The notes under the pieces were generated by a model. The model was not told the origin of the DNA. It did no database searches and worked only from the letters and a program-made list of their open reading frames with translations. This document shows positions 1-11,659 of a stretch of DNA of 64,000 nucleotides, piece after piece. Position numbers and translations under genes: made by a program. Source of the stretch: Siniperca chuatsi (lineage: Eukaryota; Chordata; Actinopteri; Centrarchiformes; Sinipercidae). The first letter of the stretch is position 1; each line of letters opens with the position of its first letter. Where the stretch lies: contig NC_058045.1 of assembly GCF_020085105.1 (NCBI RefSeq), positions 10,797,833 through 10,861,832 of the forward strand, in the 5' to 3' direction.

Positions 1-392
1 CCCCACACAACTGTTCAGTCTGTTGTGACTCCAGGGTCCTCTCTTCACTTTTTAGTTTGATGGCTTGCTCTTCTTTGAAACTACAATCAATACCTTTTAA
101 GCAAAAATTGCATTTCTTAATTAAAACAAGAGGGAGATATCAATCTGGAGCCATTATGCACCAGGCCTTATGGTGTCTGACATTTAGTTGTGATTACACC
201 AGTGCCTGTATACTGTCATGGAAGTCATTAGACTGCTGTCATCTCAACATGTTTTCCTGGCCTCATTAACACTGCTTTCATATTGCATTAACATGACTGC
301 TACCTATAAGCTAAAACTTGTAGGAGTGGTTACTTTTGCTATTTGCATTTTTACTGAAGAATTATTTTTGATGAGAAGAGGCATGAGAAGCC

Positions 393-690
393 TAGCCTAG
401 CGGTGTGGCTCTGGGGACAGAAATGTCGGACTGTCGGTCGGTCCAGACCGAAATATCCCAGCAACTATTGGATGGATTGCAATGTAACTTTGTGTAGGCA
501 TTCATGGTCCAAAGAGGATGAATCCTACTGACATTGTTGATCCCCTGACCATCATCAGGTCAAAATTTCACTATCCAATAATACTTTGAGCTTATGACCA
601 AATACCTGCAAAACTAATGACATTCCCAACAGCCTCCGCTGTGTGTTTAGTGCTAACATGCTAAACTTTGATGGTGAACATGGTAAACAC
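393..690 (+). repeat. Percomorph interspersed repeat fragment
   Basis: The stretch contains phrases recurrent in percomorph fish genomes: a GTCGGTCGGTCC run, AACTATTGGATGGATTGCAA, a CATTCATGGTCC...AGAGGATGAATCCTACTGAC block, GATCCCCTGACC, and a tail with GCTAACATGCTAAAC and ATGGTGAACATGGTAAAC. Recognition is from memory of the family, so the class (probably a DNA-transposon derivative) is not assigned. Edges are approximate. Confidence 0.6.
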
Positions 691-3600
691 TACCTGTCGC
701 GCTGCTGCAAAAGTTGAACCTCAACTCTTTTACCAGATGACCTCAAGTTGTTTTTCCAGAGCCTCTGCGTTGGCACCCCCACTGCGTCGACGGACTGCCT
801 TCATTCAATTGAATAAGAGTGCTGTGTTTTTTCACGCAAGGCTACAGTTGGTCTGAACGCAGTCATCTTATTTCTTTAGGGCCTACAGGAGATGTGCAAA
901 TAGCAAAGCCATGTGAAATGGAGCTGTAGTGAGCCTGACCCTTGAAACGGTGTCCCAGTCACCTGCATCTTATTTACATTCAAGTCTGGGCTGCAGAGAA
1001 CACTCTGACATCAACTATTCATGGTGCTTTCCAAAGCACCCATCAGATGACAGTTGTGACCCCAGTGAGAACAAGGAGCTGTGTTACATATACTGACGTC
1101 CCAGCTCAGTGGCACCAAGAACAGAATCTTATTTTAATTCCAATTTTTCTGCTTTACGTGACCACTGTTTTCATCTTTTTCTTTTGCAGGGGCCTTTGAG
1201 GCATGCTTTGAAATACTGAGCTATAAATAAATAAAACCTGACTTGTCTTTAGATGAAAGGAACACCATCTGCTGAGCATTTAAAGACCATTTAAAGACCA
1301 TACACACTATTCTGTTCAACACCACCTCCCTAAAAGCTGTTGTCTCATTCTAACCTGTGAAAGCAGAGAACATACATCAAGAGCTTGACACAAGTGCCAG
1401 ACTGGGAAATTATTTTTAAGTAGCAGTGTGATTCCTGAATGACTGAATTTACGTTAACATTGATACAATGTTCAGTTGAAACTAGCTTGTAAAATAAAGC
1501 AACATATTTCTTTCATCATCTAAGGTGCAGCTTGAAACAGTACATATTCTTTTGCAGGCACTAGTACTCCCTTAGCTGTTTATTGTTGTTGTTTTAATTA
1601 AAAAGACAGATGGGTGAGTTAAAAAAAACAGGGTGTATTTGTGTATATTCAAACTGTTCTCTTTCACTGTGTAACTGCATGCGATCCTGCCTGACAGATA
1701 CACAGAGAAAAGCCCAATAGACCACATGGCAGAATTATTTTGTGGGAAAGCAATCTAATGTAATATCCCCCATGACCTGCTCCACACAAATAACCCAGGC
1801 GTAGCGGTCAGCCTGGTTGGGTTTTTACAGGAGTCGCTGCATGTACATAAGGTGGAGCACAAAACAAATTATAAAGCAGGTAAATGGCCACAAGGCTCAG
1901 CCTTGCATGCTATACTGAACGCAGTGTCGCACACTGGCTGCACGCAGAGGATACATCCCACACAGCATCTATTCAGTGGAGGCTGCTGGAAGCTAAATGA
2001 TATTGCTGGTGTTAATAATCAATTCTGTGGGATTAGTTAAAAGTGGAAGACTAGACACTAACAAATCAGGTGGCTTCTTCTAAAACAGCACCATAAAGAC
2101 ATAGAGCATATAGATTTTCCACGGGGCTCAATTGTGTGAGAAGTTGTTGGGCTTGCATTATTGACTTTCTCAATACGGTGGAACCGTGGTAGTTAGGTGC
2201 CTTTCCTCAACTCTAATTATGGTGTCATAAACAGGAGAGACCATTAATGAAACCCACTCATGGCTTTAAAACTGCAGATAGGATTTGGAGAGAAGAGAGG
2301 AGGGGGCGCTAAGAGAGGTCTTAGAGTAGTCATGGTATCAATCACAGCAAACTACTCCTCTGTTGAGTAACGAGCATGAGAGCTGGTCAATAAGTCAGCC
2401 AAAGAACCAACAGACTGTAATGGAGACACAGTGGAGGATGGGAGACAGAGGTATTTGACCTGAGACTGCCTGTCATGTTCATGAGCCCGCGGTCGTGCAT
2501 CATCAAGGAGAAAAAGTCAGTGTGCCATGTGCTGGTCTGCAAAAATCAATATCATACAATAACATGTCATGTGTTTCCTGCAACATCTTGATCAAAAAAA
2601 ATCTCTGAATTTTCTGCTTTTTAGTTTTCTTTTGCCTTGTAAAGTATTGACTCTAAAAACCTTTCCTGTACATCAACTTTTACACAAATGAGATGTTACT
2701 AAAAGGAAATTTGCAACACTCAGCCTGTATGATTGAAATGCCAAGGACATACTTTCCCACCTCTAAACACCCAAGCAGCAAAACAGGTCACCTCAAGTTC
2801 AGCTGCTACGAGAAGTGGAAGATCAATATAACATTTGCTGTACAATAAAACCATAATACCAGAGAGAAGAAGCTGATGGACAGTCTAATGACAAATTTAT
2901 TTGGTTAGAGATGTTTCATCTGATTTTGATGCTGAAAAGCTGCCGGGACAGAATTTGGAAAACAAGGCCCCTATACTGGCATATATATATATATAAAAAA
3001 GTGACAAACTGCATTTGCTCAAGTTCTGTACTTCAAGTACTGCTTTGCTAATTTTGAACCTAAATCCTATTGTAATGTGAGGAGGACATGTGGAAGTCTG
3101 ATGGAAAAATGTATCCCCACTGCAATCATTCTCCATAGCTTGCCAAGCCACCGATTGCTGTTGTATGCCAGTTGATGAAAAATTATTTAGTGGAAAGATG
3201 AGATCTGTTAACAATAACTAAAGCCACATTTTGAATATTATTAGGAGGGCAGTGCAGAACTGAGTCTCTGTAACCTAACCCTGGAGCAATTATAGATGCA
3301 TATTTTCCACAGTCCCCACATTTCCAATACAAACACTATAAAACAATAGCCATGAAAAGCCACAGATGTTGCGCTAACTATAGTTAGTCGTGTGTACACT
3401 TGCACCCAGCTGTAGCTGGGTGTCATTAGGGAAAGGCGAGGGTTGGATCTCATGCATTTGCAGTACATATTTGCTATTGATGTAATAGTCTGAACTTAGC
3501 TGTAAGCAGAAAAGTAGCATTTTTTTCAGCCAATATTGCGGTGCATTCGAACCATTTTTGTTCCTCTTTCAAGCTGTAATTTGTAACTGTTGTAGATTCG

Positions 3601-6358
3601 GAAGGGTCTTAAGGCTATATGCTGCATTATATCCTATAGAAATAAACTATGAACACTGGTAAATGAGCTTTAGAGCATAGAGCTTTAAGTAAAAACTGAA
3701 ATGCAGGACCACTACATGTATTTACTGTGGTAACGTTTCATTAAGGTATCTCTAGTTTTACTTGTGTAAAGGGTTTGAGTACTTCCTCCACTGATGGTGT
3801 GACACGTGGCACGTCTACATGCATTTACAATATGATGGCCGCAGTGAAGCTATTTTGATTTTCTAGAGTGAGAGGCAATAAAATGTAATTACAACATGTT
3901 TTACTATTGACTTTGAGACGGAGTCACAACAGCCAAAGCAATTTCATGCTGCCTGTAAAAACAGTATCCAACAAGAGAAGGAAAGGCAGAGTCGTGGTTG
4001 AGTGGCAGAGGAGAGAGAGCAAGGCATTGATAGCCCTCCATGGGCTAACCAGAGACCAGACCAGACACACGCACTGTATACCTAAACTAGACAAATCTAT
4101 TTCAGACACATATTAGATAAATATTTATATTCCATAAACTGTATCAATAAATCCCTCAGGAAGGGGAAGCTATTCCACAGCTTGTCAATAAGTGATTTCA
4201 CCAGCAGATAATCATTTTTCTCTCAATGGCGGAGTTTGATATGACGTCGATACATGCTGTCAGAGTTCATTTGGGCTGTAGCAGTTAGAAAGAGCGTCAC
4301 TGAGAGGATACGGCACCCTTCTATTCAGGTCCATTGATTGGGAGGCAGTGTGTTAGTGGGGGGAGAAGAGCTGGCTGTCATGTCTTATGTTGTGTGCTGT
4401 ATTAAGCTGGAGGGAGACTATGGGCCGCGTTGAAGGTCTGCAGCACCATCTGACCGCAGTGTTACAGGGGACATGGGGGAGTCAGCCCTTTTAATTGTCT
4501 CATTGAGACTAGGCTGCATAGAAGTAGCCATGATACATAGGAGGGGGAGAGCAGAAAAGGGTTCATGGGTCTGAAATGGCAATTGCACAACAGTACTCTG
4601 ATACGATGAACATATACAATCAGTCAGGATAAAGATCTCACCCTTGGCGGCATGAAAGGGGGAAGTGAGCAGCTCTCAGGAAAAATCAATACGGAACCGC
4701 TCATTTTGGAGGGACATGTGTGTCACAGTCAATAGGAGTTAATAGGCTGGGTTGTTCAGTGAAGACAGGTGGCTTGGGAGAGCAGCCCACTCTGACAGCT
4801 TAATACATACTGAATGGCAAGCTGGTTGCATGTAACAGACACTATGGACACATCAAGTGTGGAATGGAACCTGATGGGCGCAGGCAAAAGTTAATTATAA
4901 AATAGAGCTGAAGGTCTTACACACAGAAGTGCAGAATTACCCATCCAGTCAGAACAGACACATGCAGCTGACCCATAATATAGACATACACACCGCACAC
5001 AATTTATTCTCTACTATTAACAATGACTGTAATATACACAGTGGAGGAAACTTGGTTTAAAGCTGCCCTTCTGATTGATGTTTCAAAGCATGACCTGCAT
5101 CATACTATGTGGATGACCGAGATGTCTTTACATGAACAATTCACTGTGTAGGTCCTTGAGTTTCGGGGCATACATGGGGGAACAAAGGCAACAGATAACG
5201 GCTAAATACTAACTTGAGGGCTTCTAACAGAAACGTGTCGATCCCTTTTCTGCTCTAATGATTTAGCATTGTACCAACAGGCTCATCACAGGTTAATTGG
5301 CTCAGAGGATGGGTGAGGGACCTTGTGGCAAAACAAACAGAAGCACATTTTCTGCAGAATTTTGTAACATATTTTGCCTTCAGTTGAAGAAGATCCAGAT
5401 CAGTCAAACACAGGGAAATGGCTAATAATAACTTAATTAATTGGGGTCTGCAGGTCACGCTGTTTGCTTCGATAAAGAAGGATTCTCCTCTTAATTAGTA
5501 CCCATTAAGACCTAATTTGGATTATTATCATCTGTTAATTTTATCCAGCTAATTAATAATTAATTACAATCTCAGTACAGTAAAGTTCAAATTATCTGCT
5601 ACATTTTTATTATACAAACTACAAATAACTGCAAGTTATGGATTAATTCAAAGAAACATTAAGAAGTTTAAACCATTACCATTCTGTTGAGTTCCTGGTA
5701 AATGATCTCTGTGAGAACAATCATCACAAGAATAAATACAGTTTTGGATTAAATGTTATGAAATATCCAACTCAGTTTTATCCCTTCAGTAATGGTTAGG
5801 ACTCAGAAAAGGAAGGAAAGGTGATGCAGTCTTACTGTACTGAGAAAGAGTGAGAAGAGAAGTAAAAGGGTCTTGGCTCCAATTGACATTTCAATAAGTG
5901 GAACAGAGCGTTAGCAATCCATTCCCAACTTTTCTGAAACAATTATTGAGATGGTACCTCCAGGCGATGTATGTTCCTGGTCCCCAGAGTCCTGCTGGCT
6001 GAAACAGTAATTGACTAAATTGTAGAACACATCGGGGCCATTTACAAATTTGCCAAAAATGAATCGTTTAAAATGAAATGAGGGTGACTCTCAAATTAGC
6101 AAGGAGTATGATTGAGATGTGGTTCTGGGAATTAAGAAACATGATTTAGAGCTCTGCAAAAGGAGCATCTGTGAATAGTCCAGTGTTACTCACCACCGTG
6201 CTCTGACTCGTATTTAAATATCACTGTGGTTTAACAGATGTTCAGTAAAACACGACAATTCATATTTAAATGTTTGACAATTCATATTTAAATATTCAAT
6301 AGCGTGTGCGATTAATAGATAGACAGAGCTTATATACAGTATATACATATATGTACAT

Positions 6359-6422
6359 TGAAATGTTTGTACATATATAAATACAGAATATATCCACATA
6401 CTGTATTTATATATGTACAAAC

Positions 6423-6428
<6 letters not shown>
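6359..6428. repeat. Perfect 28-bp inverted repeat with 14-nt loop
   Basis: The arm at 6359-6386 is the exact reverse complement of 6401-6428, with 6387-6400 between them. The arms are AT-rich (ATGTTTGTACATATATAAAT core). A TA run follows directly at 6428-6454. It could extrude as a cruciform, or be a hairpin transcript or the core of a short palindromic transposon; no coding role is seen. Confidence 0.85.

Positions 6429-6454
<26 letters not shown>
6428..6454. repeat. (AT)n microsatellite
   Basis: About 13 AT dinucleotides lie directly next to the right arm of the inverted repeat. Confidence 0.9.
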
Positions 6455-6460
<6 letters not shown>

Positions 6461-7512
6461 CTAACATTTCTCGTGAATGTGTTTATTTTATTGTTTCTTG
6501 AGCTACCAAAATGTAATGTAGTTTTATACTCATGACATCAAATGCGTGACTGACTGACATTAAAGTGAAAAACAAAGCAAAACAAATAACAGAAACTGCT
6601 GAGCTGTAACACAGAGGCAAAAAACCTGTAAAGAAATGTTAACATTCAACCACACAGTACATTGTATTGTAAGAGGACGTGACTTCAGGCTTGAGTGGAG
6701 TAATTTGAGCTCATGAAACAGTTCCTTAGCTAAAAATAATAATTTTTCTAAGAGCAGTGTGATAAATCATATGGCACAAATCTCATTGGTTTAAAAATAT
6801 TGTGTTGCAAGGTGTCTGGGAAAGTGATCTTAGCTACATTTTACAAGGTGTACTCATTTCTGAAAAACACCAGCAAATTACTCTGGCTGTTAAGGGCCTG
6901 ACAGTTTTGATTGATTGTTGTGCAGACACTGTGTTGATTGTTGCCTGTTGTGCCATTCCTGTGGCTCCCAGCAGCCACTGCTTTCATCTCACCCGGGCTA
7001 AACTCTTCCAACCAGTGATGAGTAATTACTAAGTTCATTAGCCACACTAGTGGCCCAGAGATTTATTAAAACAAGATTTGTCATCAACTCTCTCTACTGC
7101 TTTTGAATATCCTGACTACATTTGGAATTCAAGAAGGCAAGTATTACCTTCTCCATATGACATCATTTTTACAGGTGAAACAACGAAGATAACCGATTTC
7201 GGAAAATGCTCTGATAGTGTCCAGTGTCAGAGGTCCTTGATGAGCCCCAATGTTGCCAGGTTCTGGGGGGAAACGTGTGATAATACTATTTATTTGCCAT
7301 TATTTAGTCTTGTCACAAAAAGGGTAGTGCAAAAAAATTTAAGAAAAATGAATAAATAAATTAAGTCACCCTATAAACTCTTTTGTAGGTAGTCTCTATG
7401 AACCATGAGCTACCAATCAAATAAACTGCGTTGATCTGTTCAAGATCTAATTTCAACATATACAGGACATGTCATCAAAGTGTTTTAAGTAATTGTCTCT
7501 CCTGTTGTAATG

Positions 7513-7852
7513 TGGAAGAACTAATAATTAGTAGGATTATTTTTATTATTGATTAATCAGTTGTCTATTTTTTTTCCCGATTAACAATTTAGTCTATGAG
7601 AAGTAAAAACAAATTGCAAAAAATGCTCATTACAAGTTCTATGAAGGTAAAGACTTTGAGGTAAAGTCTTCAAATAACTTTGTTTTGCTTTGTCCGAACA
7701 ACAGTCAAAAAACAGGAATGTAACAAATCCTTACATTTAAGAAGCTGGAACCAGCGCATATTTTGGCATTTTTGGATGATATTTGGTTGTTGCCGACTCA
7801 TTTTTCTGTTGCTCAACTAATCAACTAATCAGTTGTTTCAGCTCTAATAATC
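7513..7852. repeat. AT-rich dispersed repeat, copy A
   Basis: This shares an ordered set of motifs with 10717-11016, 27618-27975 and 62135-62296: ATTGATTAATC, TTTAGTCTATGAGAAGT, AAAAATGCTCAT, AAAGTCTTCAAATAACTT, CAACAGTCAAAAAACA, AAGAAGCTGGAACCAGC, TTTGGCATTTTTGG, and an end at GTTGTTTCAGCTCTA. It is a common teleost non-autonomous interspersed repeat, recognised from memory. Several internal ATTAATC boxes could give it terminal secondary structure. Confidence 0.7.
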
Positions 7853-9871
7853 AGAATTAGCCCAATTTGCTCACATTTTTCAGAGGCTATGATACACCTG
7901 TATGGTGATGATTACGGTAGATATATAAATCAGTTAGCTACTGTCCATTACAAACAAGAACACAAAAACATGTATATATAAAAATCCTTCATTTGAATAA
8001 ATACCATGTGATACCATGTTTCTTTCTCCCATCAGGATCATGGGTGGGGGGTCCAGAATCCCACCACCAGCGCCATCTCTTTTCAAACCATGCATTAAAA
8101 AATTAACATTACTGCCAAATACTAGAATGAAAAAAAAGCAAATAACACCTCAGTGAAGACAAAATTACAAAAGCCATCATTCAACAACAGACCTTTCCTC
8201 CATAGCTGGTGTGAAGTGAAAGAGCCACAAGCTATCTTAGTGCAATGTCCAAGTAATTTTTCTTTAATAGGAAAATTGTTACTTATTGATCTGCACTTTG
8301 TAAAGCCTTCCAGCAATGCTCCAATCACCACAGCTGTCAAAACCATGGAAATACACTCTGTTCCTTTGTGATTTGATGACACACTGTTTCCCATTACTGG
8401 CACATTTCCAATGTTAATTACCTTCAACATAACATCATCTCCCTCAAAAGAGTCTCGTACAGGCCACTAGTATCCCACCAGAGGACAGCGGGGGGTAAGA
8501 GTGATAGGGCGAGTGTGGAGATATCGTGCTTTGCCTGTCTAGAGCTTGTATTGAATCTGTGCACCACTGAGTCTGGCCATTAGGCAGCATGATGGGCTTT
8601 TCTTTTCCAGACCATTTCCCATGGTCAAAATAGCATAAAAACACCATTTTGGTTCAATAGCAAAGACTTCAACTGAATAATCACAAGGGTGAAACTGTAA
8701 CTATTACAGAGGCACCTCTGGGATAACCATACATAACAGGGGTGTCAAAAACACTGTAGGTTTTCTGGAGGGCAAAGTGTTTAAAGTGTATGTTGTTGGC
8801 TCGTGCTCCAACATCTGCTTTTAATTACTCAATTAGCGCAATCATTTAGTCTCCTTGACATTCATCCAAATGGCAAATCATAGCCGGAAGTTGTTCTGTT
8901 TAAACAGAGCGTTAAGAGGAGTCATGAAAAATGCATACACGATAATGTATATGGATACTTAACTAATTGAACCAATTAAAAGGGTGAACTGGTTTGAGTG
9001 AGAACAGTGCCAGCATCGCCCTCCGGGAAGAAGCTTTGACACCTCTGATCTACAGCCTCCCCTCTCCCTATTCACAGACATGGGCCTGAGGTCATATTTC
9101 AGCAGACAAAAGGTTTCTGACTTCAGTCATAGAGCAACAATGAACCAAAGATTTAAAAACCATGCAGATTGAAGGCTGTATAGAGCATCAGACAAGCCAT
9201 TATAGTACAAAGTAATAGGATATCTAGATTCTTAAGAAAATTTACATGGTATTTAGAACATTGAATCTGTCCTCTGAAACTGGAGAAAAACATTTGTTAA
9301 TGCATATTCAAATTCACTTTCTGTCTTCATCTCTAAGGACTTCAATGCCATTGCTACCATTGAAGTGAGATCCCAAAACTGCGACATGCACATTAAAGTA
9401 TAAGCCTTTCTTTGTTTGTACTTTTTAGACTTTTGTTCGTGCTTTAAGTATCATAGCGAGACTCCTCTCTCAGATGTGAGTAGATGTATATTTCAGCTCA
9501 GACATACCAACAGATCAACTTGAGGGTTAAATGAATATCTGCTTGGTTTAAGACAAGCTAGCTTACCTCCTCCCAAAGTTAAACCAAATCAATCCCCCAC
9601 CACAAAAAAAAGAATGATTGTACCCCTGCGGTGGTGATTTTCTGCATGCTATGGATGCATAAATAAACATAGGCATAAATACACAGAGGACACTGACTGG
9701 GACTAGCTGGCCAAGTGGGGCAGCTGTTATTAAAAGGGCTATTTATCACTGTCACCCCTCTCAGGTTCCATCCCTCTCTGCCCTCCAGCGATGTCACTAG
9801 GCCGCACAGGAACAATGTGGCTCATCCAACCAAACATACCCCCTCTATCATATATACACAAACACATGCAA

Positions 9872-9892
9872 ACACACACACACACACACACA
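9872..9892. repeat. (AC)n microsatellite
   Basis: A short CA run. It creates the histidine/threonine- and cysteine/valine-rich open frames in this neighbourhood, which are not genes. Confidence 0.9.
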
Positions 9893-10716
9893 TGCTTATG
9901 GTCACAGCTACACATACACAAAATAAATATGTATAGCTTTACCTGCTTGTGTATGTATATTGTGTGCATAAGCTGGAATAGACTTCTCGTTTGATGGCTT
10001 GGTTGAAACAAACACAAAAACAAGAACCTTGCTCCTTTCGATTTCTGGCAGATATCTAAAACACAGCTACACTGCACACACCGTTCATTTTCTGCTCTGT
10101 TACTTTATTGATTGTGGCCACAATTATCCACTTTTCTGAAGCACTGCATTAAGTGAATTCCCCCTTTGTTGGACAATAAGTACAGAAGGTTGGCTAAGTC
10201 ATGCTATTCCTCAGCCTAAGGGGACAGTCTACTTTTCCTCCACCCTCATCATCATTAGCAAGCCCAGATAAAAACACACCTCAATTAGTCCACCTCTGCT
10301 GGGTGAGCCACATCAAGTACTGCAGATGCTTCCAACTGACCCATACCATAACTTCACTTACAGCAGCTCACGCCATGTCCACACTGAGGGGCAAAGATTA
10401 CATTATCGAAGCCATTGCTTAAAAGTGTCAGCATTCAAAGGGGGCCTTTAATTTAATTAAATCTGTGCAATAAAAGTTGGAAAACAGTATATGTACACAA
10501 AAGACACTCAGGTACAGAACTCTAGCCTCAAACAGTACGTACTCTGCACAATCAGCATGTTATACTGTAGATATGCAGTCAACAAGACTGTGAAGGACTC
10601 AGAAAGAACCTCTTGCTACTAGAGTTTTACTTTCACCTTGGCTTAAAAACACAATATGCATACCAAAGTTATGTTAGAAAATAGATACATTAATGAACAT
10701 TTGCCCTAACATGTAC

Positions 10717-11016
10717 TAACAGTTATTTTCATTATCAATTAACCTGAAGATTATTTTTTTTATTAATCAATTAAGCATTTGGTCTATGAAAAGTCAAAAA
10801 ATAGTGAAAAAATTCCAATCACAACTTCCCAGAGCCCTAGGTGACGTCTTCAAATGTCTTGCCAAAAGTCAAAAACCAAAACGTATTCAGTTTACTGATA
10901 TATGAGAATATATTGCTTAATAAATGACTAAAATGATTAATCACTTATCAAAACAGTTGCAGATTGTCTGTCAATCAACTAATTGATTAATTGACTAATC
11001 CTTTCAGCTCTACATT
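10717..11016. repeat. AT-rich dispersed repeat, copy B
   Basis: Same family as copy A, with ATTTTCATTATCAATTAA, TTTGGTCTATGAAAAGTC, CCCAGAGCCCTAGGTGACG, GTCTTCAAATGTCTTG, and the terminal CCTTTCAGCTCTAC. The young LTR element inserted about 35 bp beyond its right end. Confidence 0.75.
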
Positions 11017-11050
11017 ATATAGTTTATTTGGGATTTCTTGTCCACATCTA

Positions 11051-11055
11051 CCAAG
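11051..11055. repeat. Target-site duplication CCAAG (left)
   Basis: CCAAG lies directly before the TGTTAC start of the left LTR. The same five bases directly follow the GTAACA end of the right LTR at 16285-16289. A 5-bp duplication is typical of Ty3/Gypsy integrases and proves the two LTRs belong to one insertion. Confidence 0.95.
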
Positions 11056-11556
11056 TGTTACGGACAGACCACCGGAGACAATGGTAACGTGACTAGAGAG
11101 TTTATTGCAAACACAGAAGTATATAGAGGAGTAGATACTGTCCTTTCTCTTACGGATGGCGGAGGCGTGTGGGCACCGGGGCACCACACACCGAAGACGG
11201 GGAACACTCAGGAGCTCCGCACACAGGAGACAGACGGGAGCCAGGATTAGGAGTGGCACACTCAGGAGACGGTAGATCGATAGGAGCTGAGGTTTAGAGT
11301 TCGTAGCGAGAATTATCCAATATTCGTAGTGTTGAGTCCGTGAAACATACACAGGCAGACTGCTCTGATCTGTCCTTTGTAGAAACGAGACCGGACACCG
11401 ACTGAGGTGCGGAGCTGGGTCTTATAGGGAGTAGGGTGGTTGATTATGTGCAGGTGTGCTAAGGGTGACAGGTGCTGGGAATTAATAATCAGGTGAGGGA
11501 GTGCAGAGTGACTGTGATGAGAATAGTGGCTGGTGAGGCAATGACAGGTTGTAACA
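11056..11556 (-). repeat. 3' LTR of the Gypsy element
   Basis: 501 bp, bounded by TGTTAC and GTAACA. It is base-for-base the same as 15782-16284 apart from a missing GA in the AGAGAG run near 11127. It carries the same TATAAG box, transcription-start region and AATAAA signal. Confidence 0.95.
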
Positions 11557-11559
11557 GAA

Positions 11560-11570
11560 CCCCCCTCTCC
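11560..11570 (-). promoter_or_regulatory. Polypurine tract (plus-strand primer)
   Basis: On the minus strand GGAGAGGGGGG sits three bases (TTC) from the first base of the 3' LTR, the expected place for the RNase H-resistant primer of second-strand synthesis. Confidence 0.8.
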
Positions 11571-11659
11571 ACGGCCAGCTCCTGAGGGCCGAAAGACCCC
11601 CCCCTTCCCCCGACACCGTGGCCTGTCCTTAAGGACCAAGCCGATCCGGGGAGCTTATC

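Larger units (their letters stand above)
1..11050. other. Left non-coding flank, no gene recognised
   Basis: No exon of a known protein could be found on either strand; open frames here are short and lack credible splice sites. The stretch is AT-rich with scattered homeodomain-like TAATTA and microsatellites. Repeats inside it are listed separately (393-690, 6359-6454, 7513-7852, 9872-9892, 10717-11016). By synteny with human chromosome 15 the 5' part of MAP2K5 (- strand) might lie here, but none of its PB1 or kinase-domain motifs was seen. This may be intergenic DNA or a long intron. Confidence 0.6.

Noticed and set aside
7078..7359. STAFEYPDY, superficially like the MAP2K5 PB1 segment TAFEYEDED
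   Set aside because: On the wrong strand for synteny, only a few residues match, and no splice sites or further PB1 residues follow.
9739..10077. Cys/Val- and His/Thr-rich open frames
   Set aside because: Produced by the (CA)n run at 9872-9892.
10987..11352. Open frame of about 100-120 codons repeated in both LTRs
   Set aside because: It lies in R/U5 of the LTRs and is duplicated only because the LTR is; it has no family resemblance.
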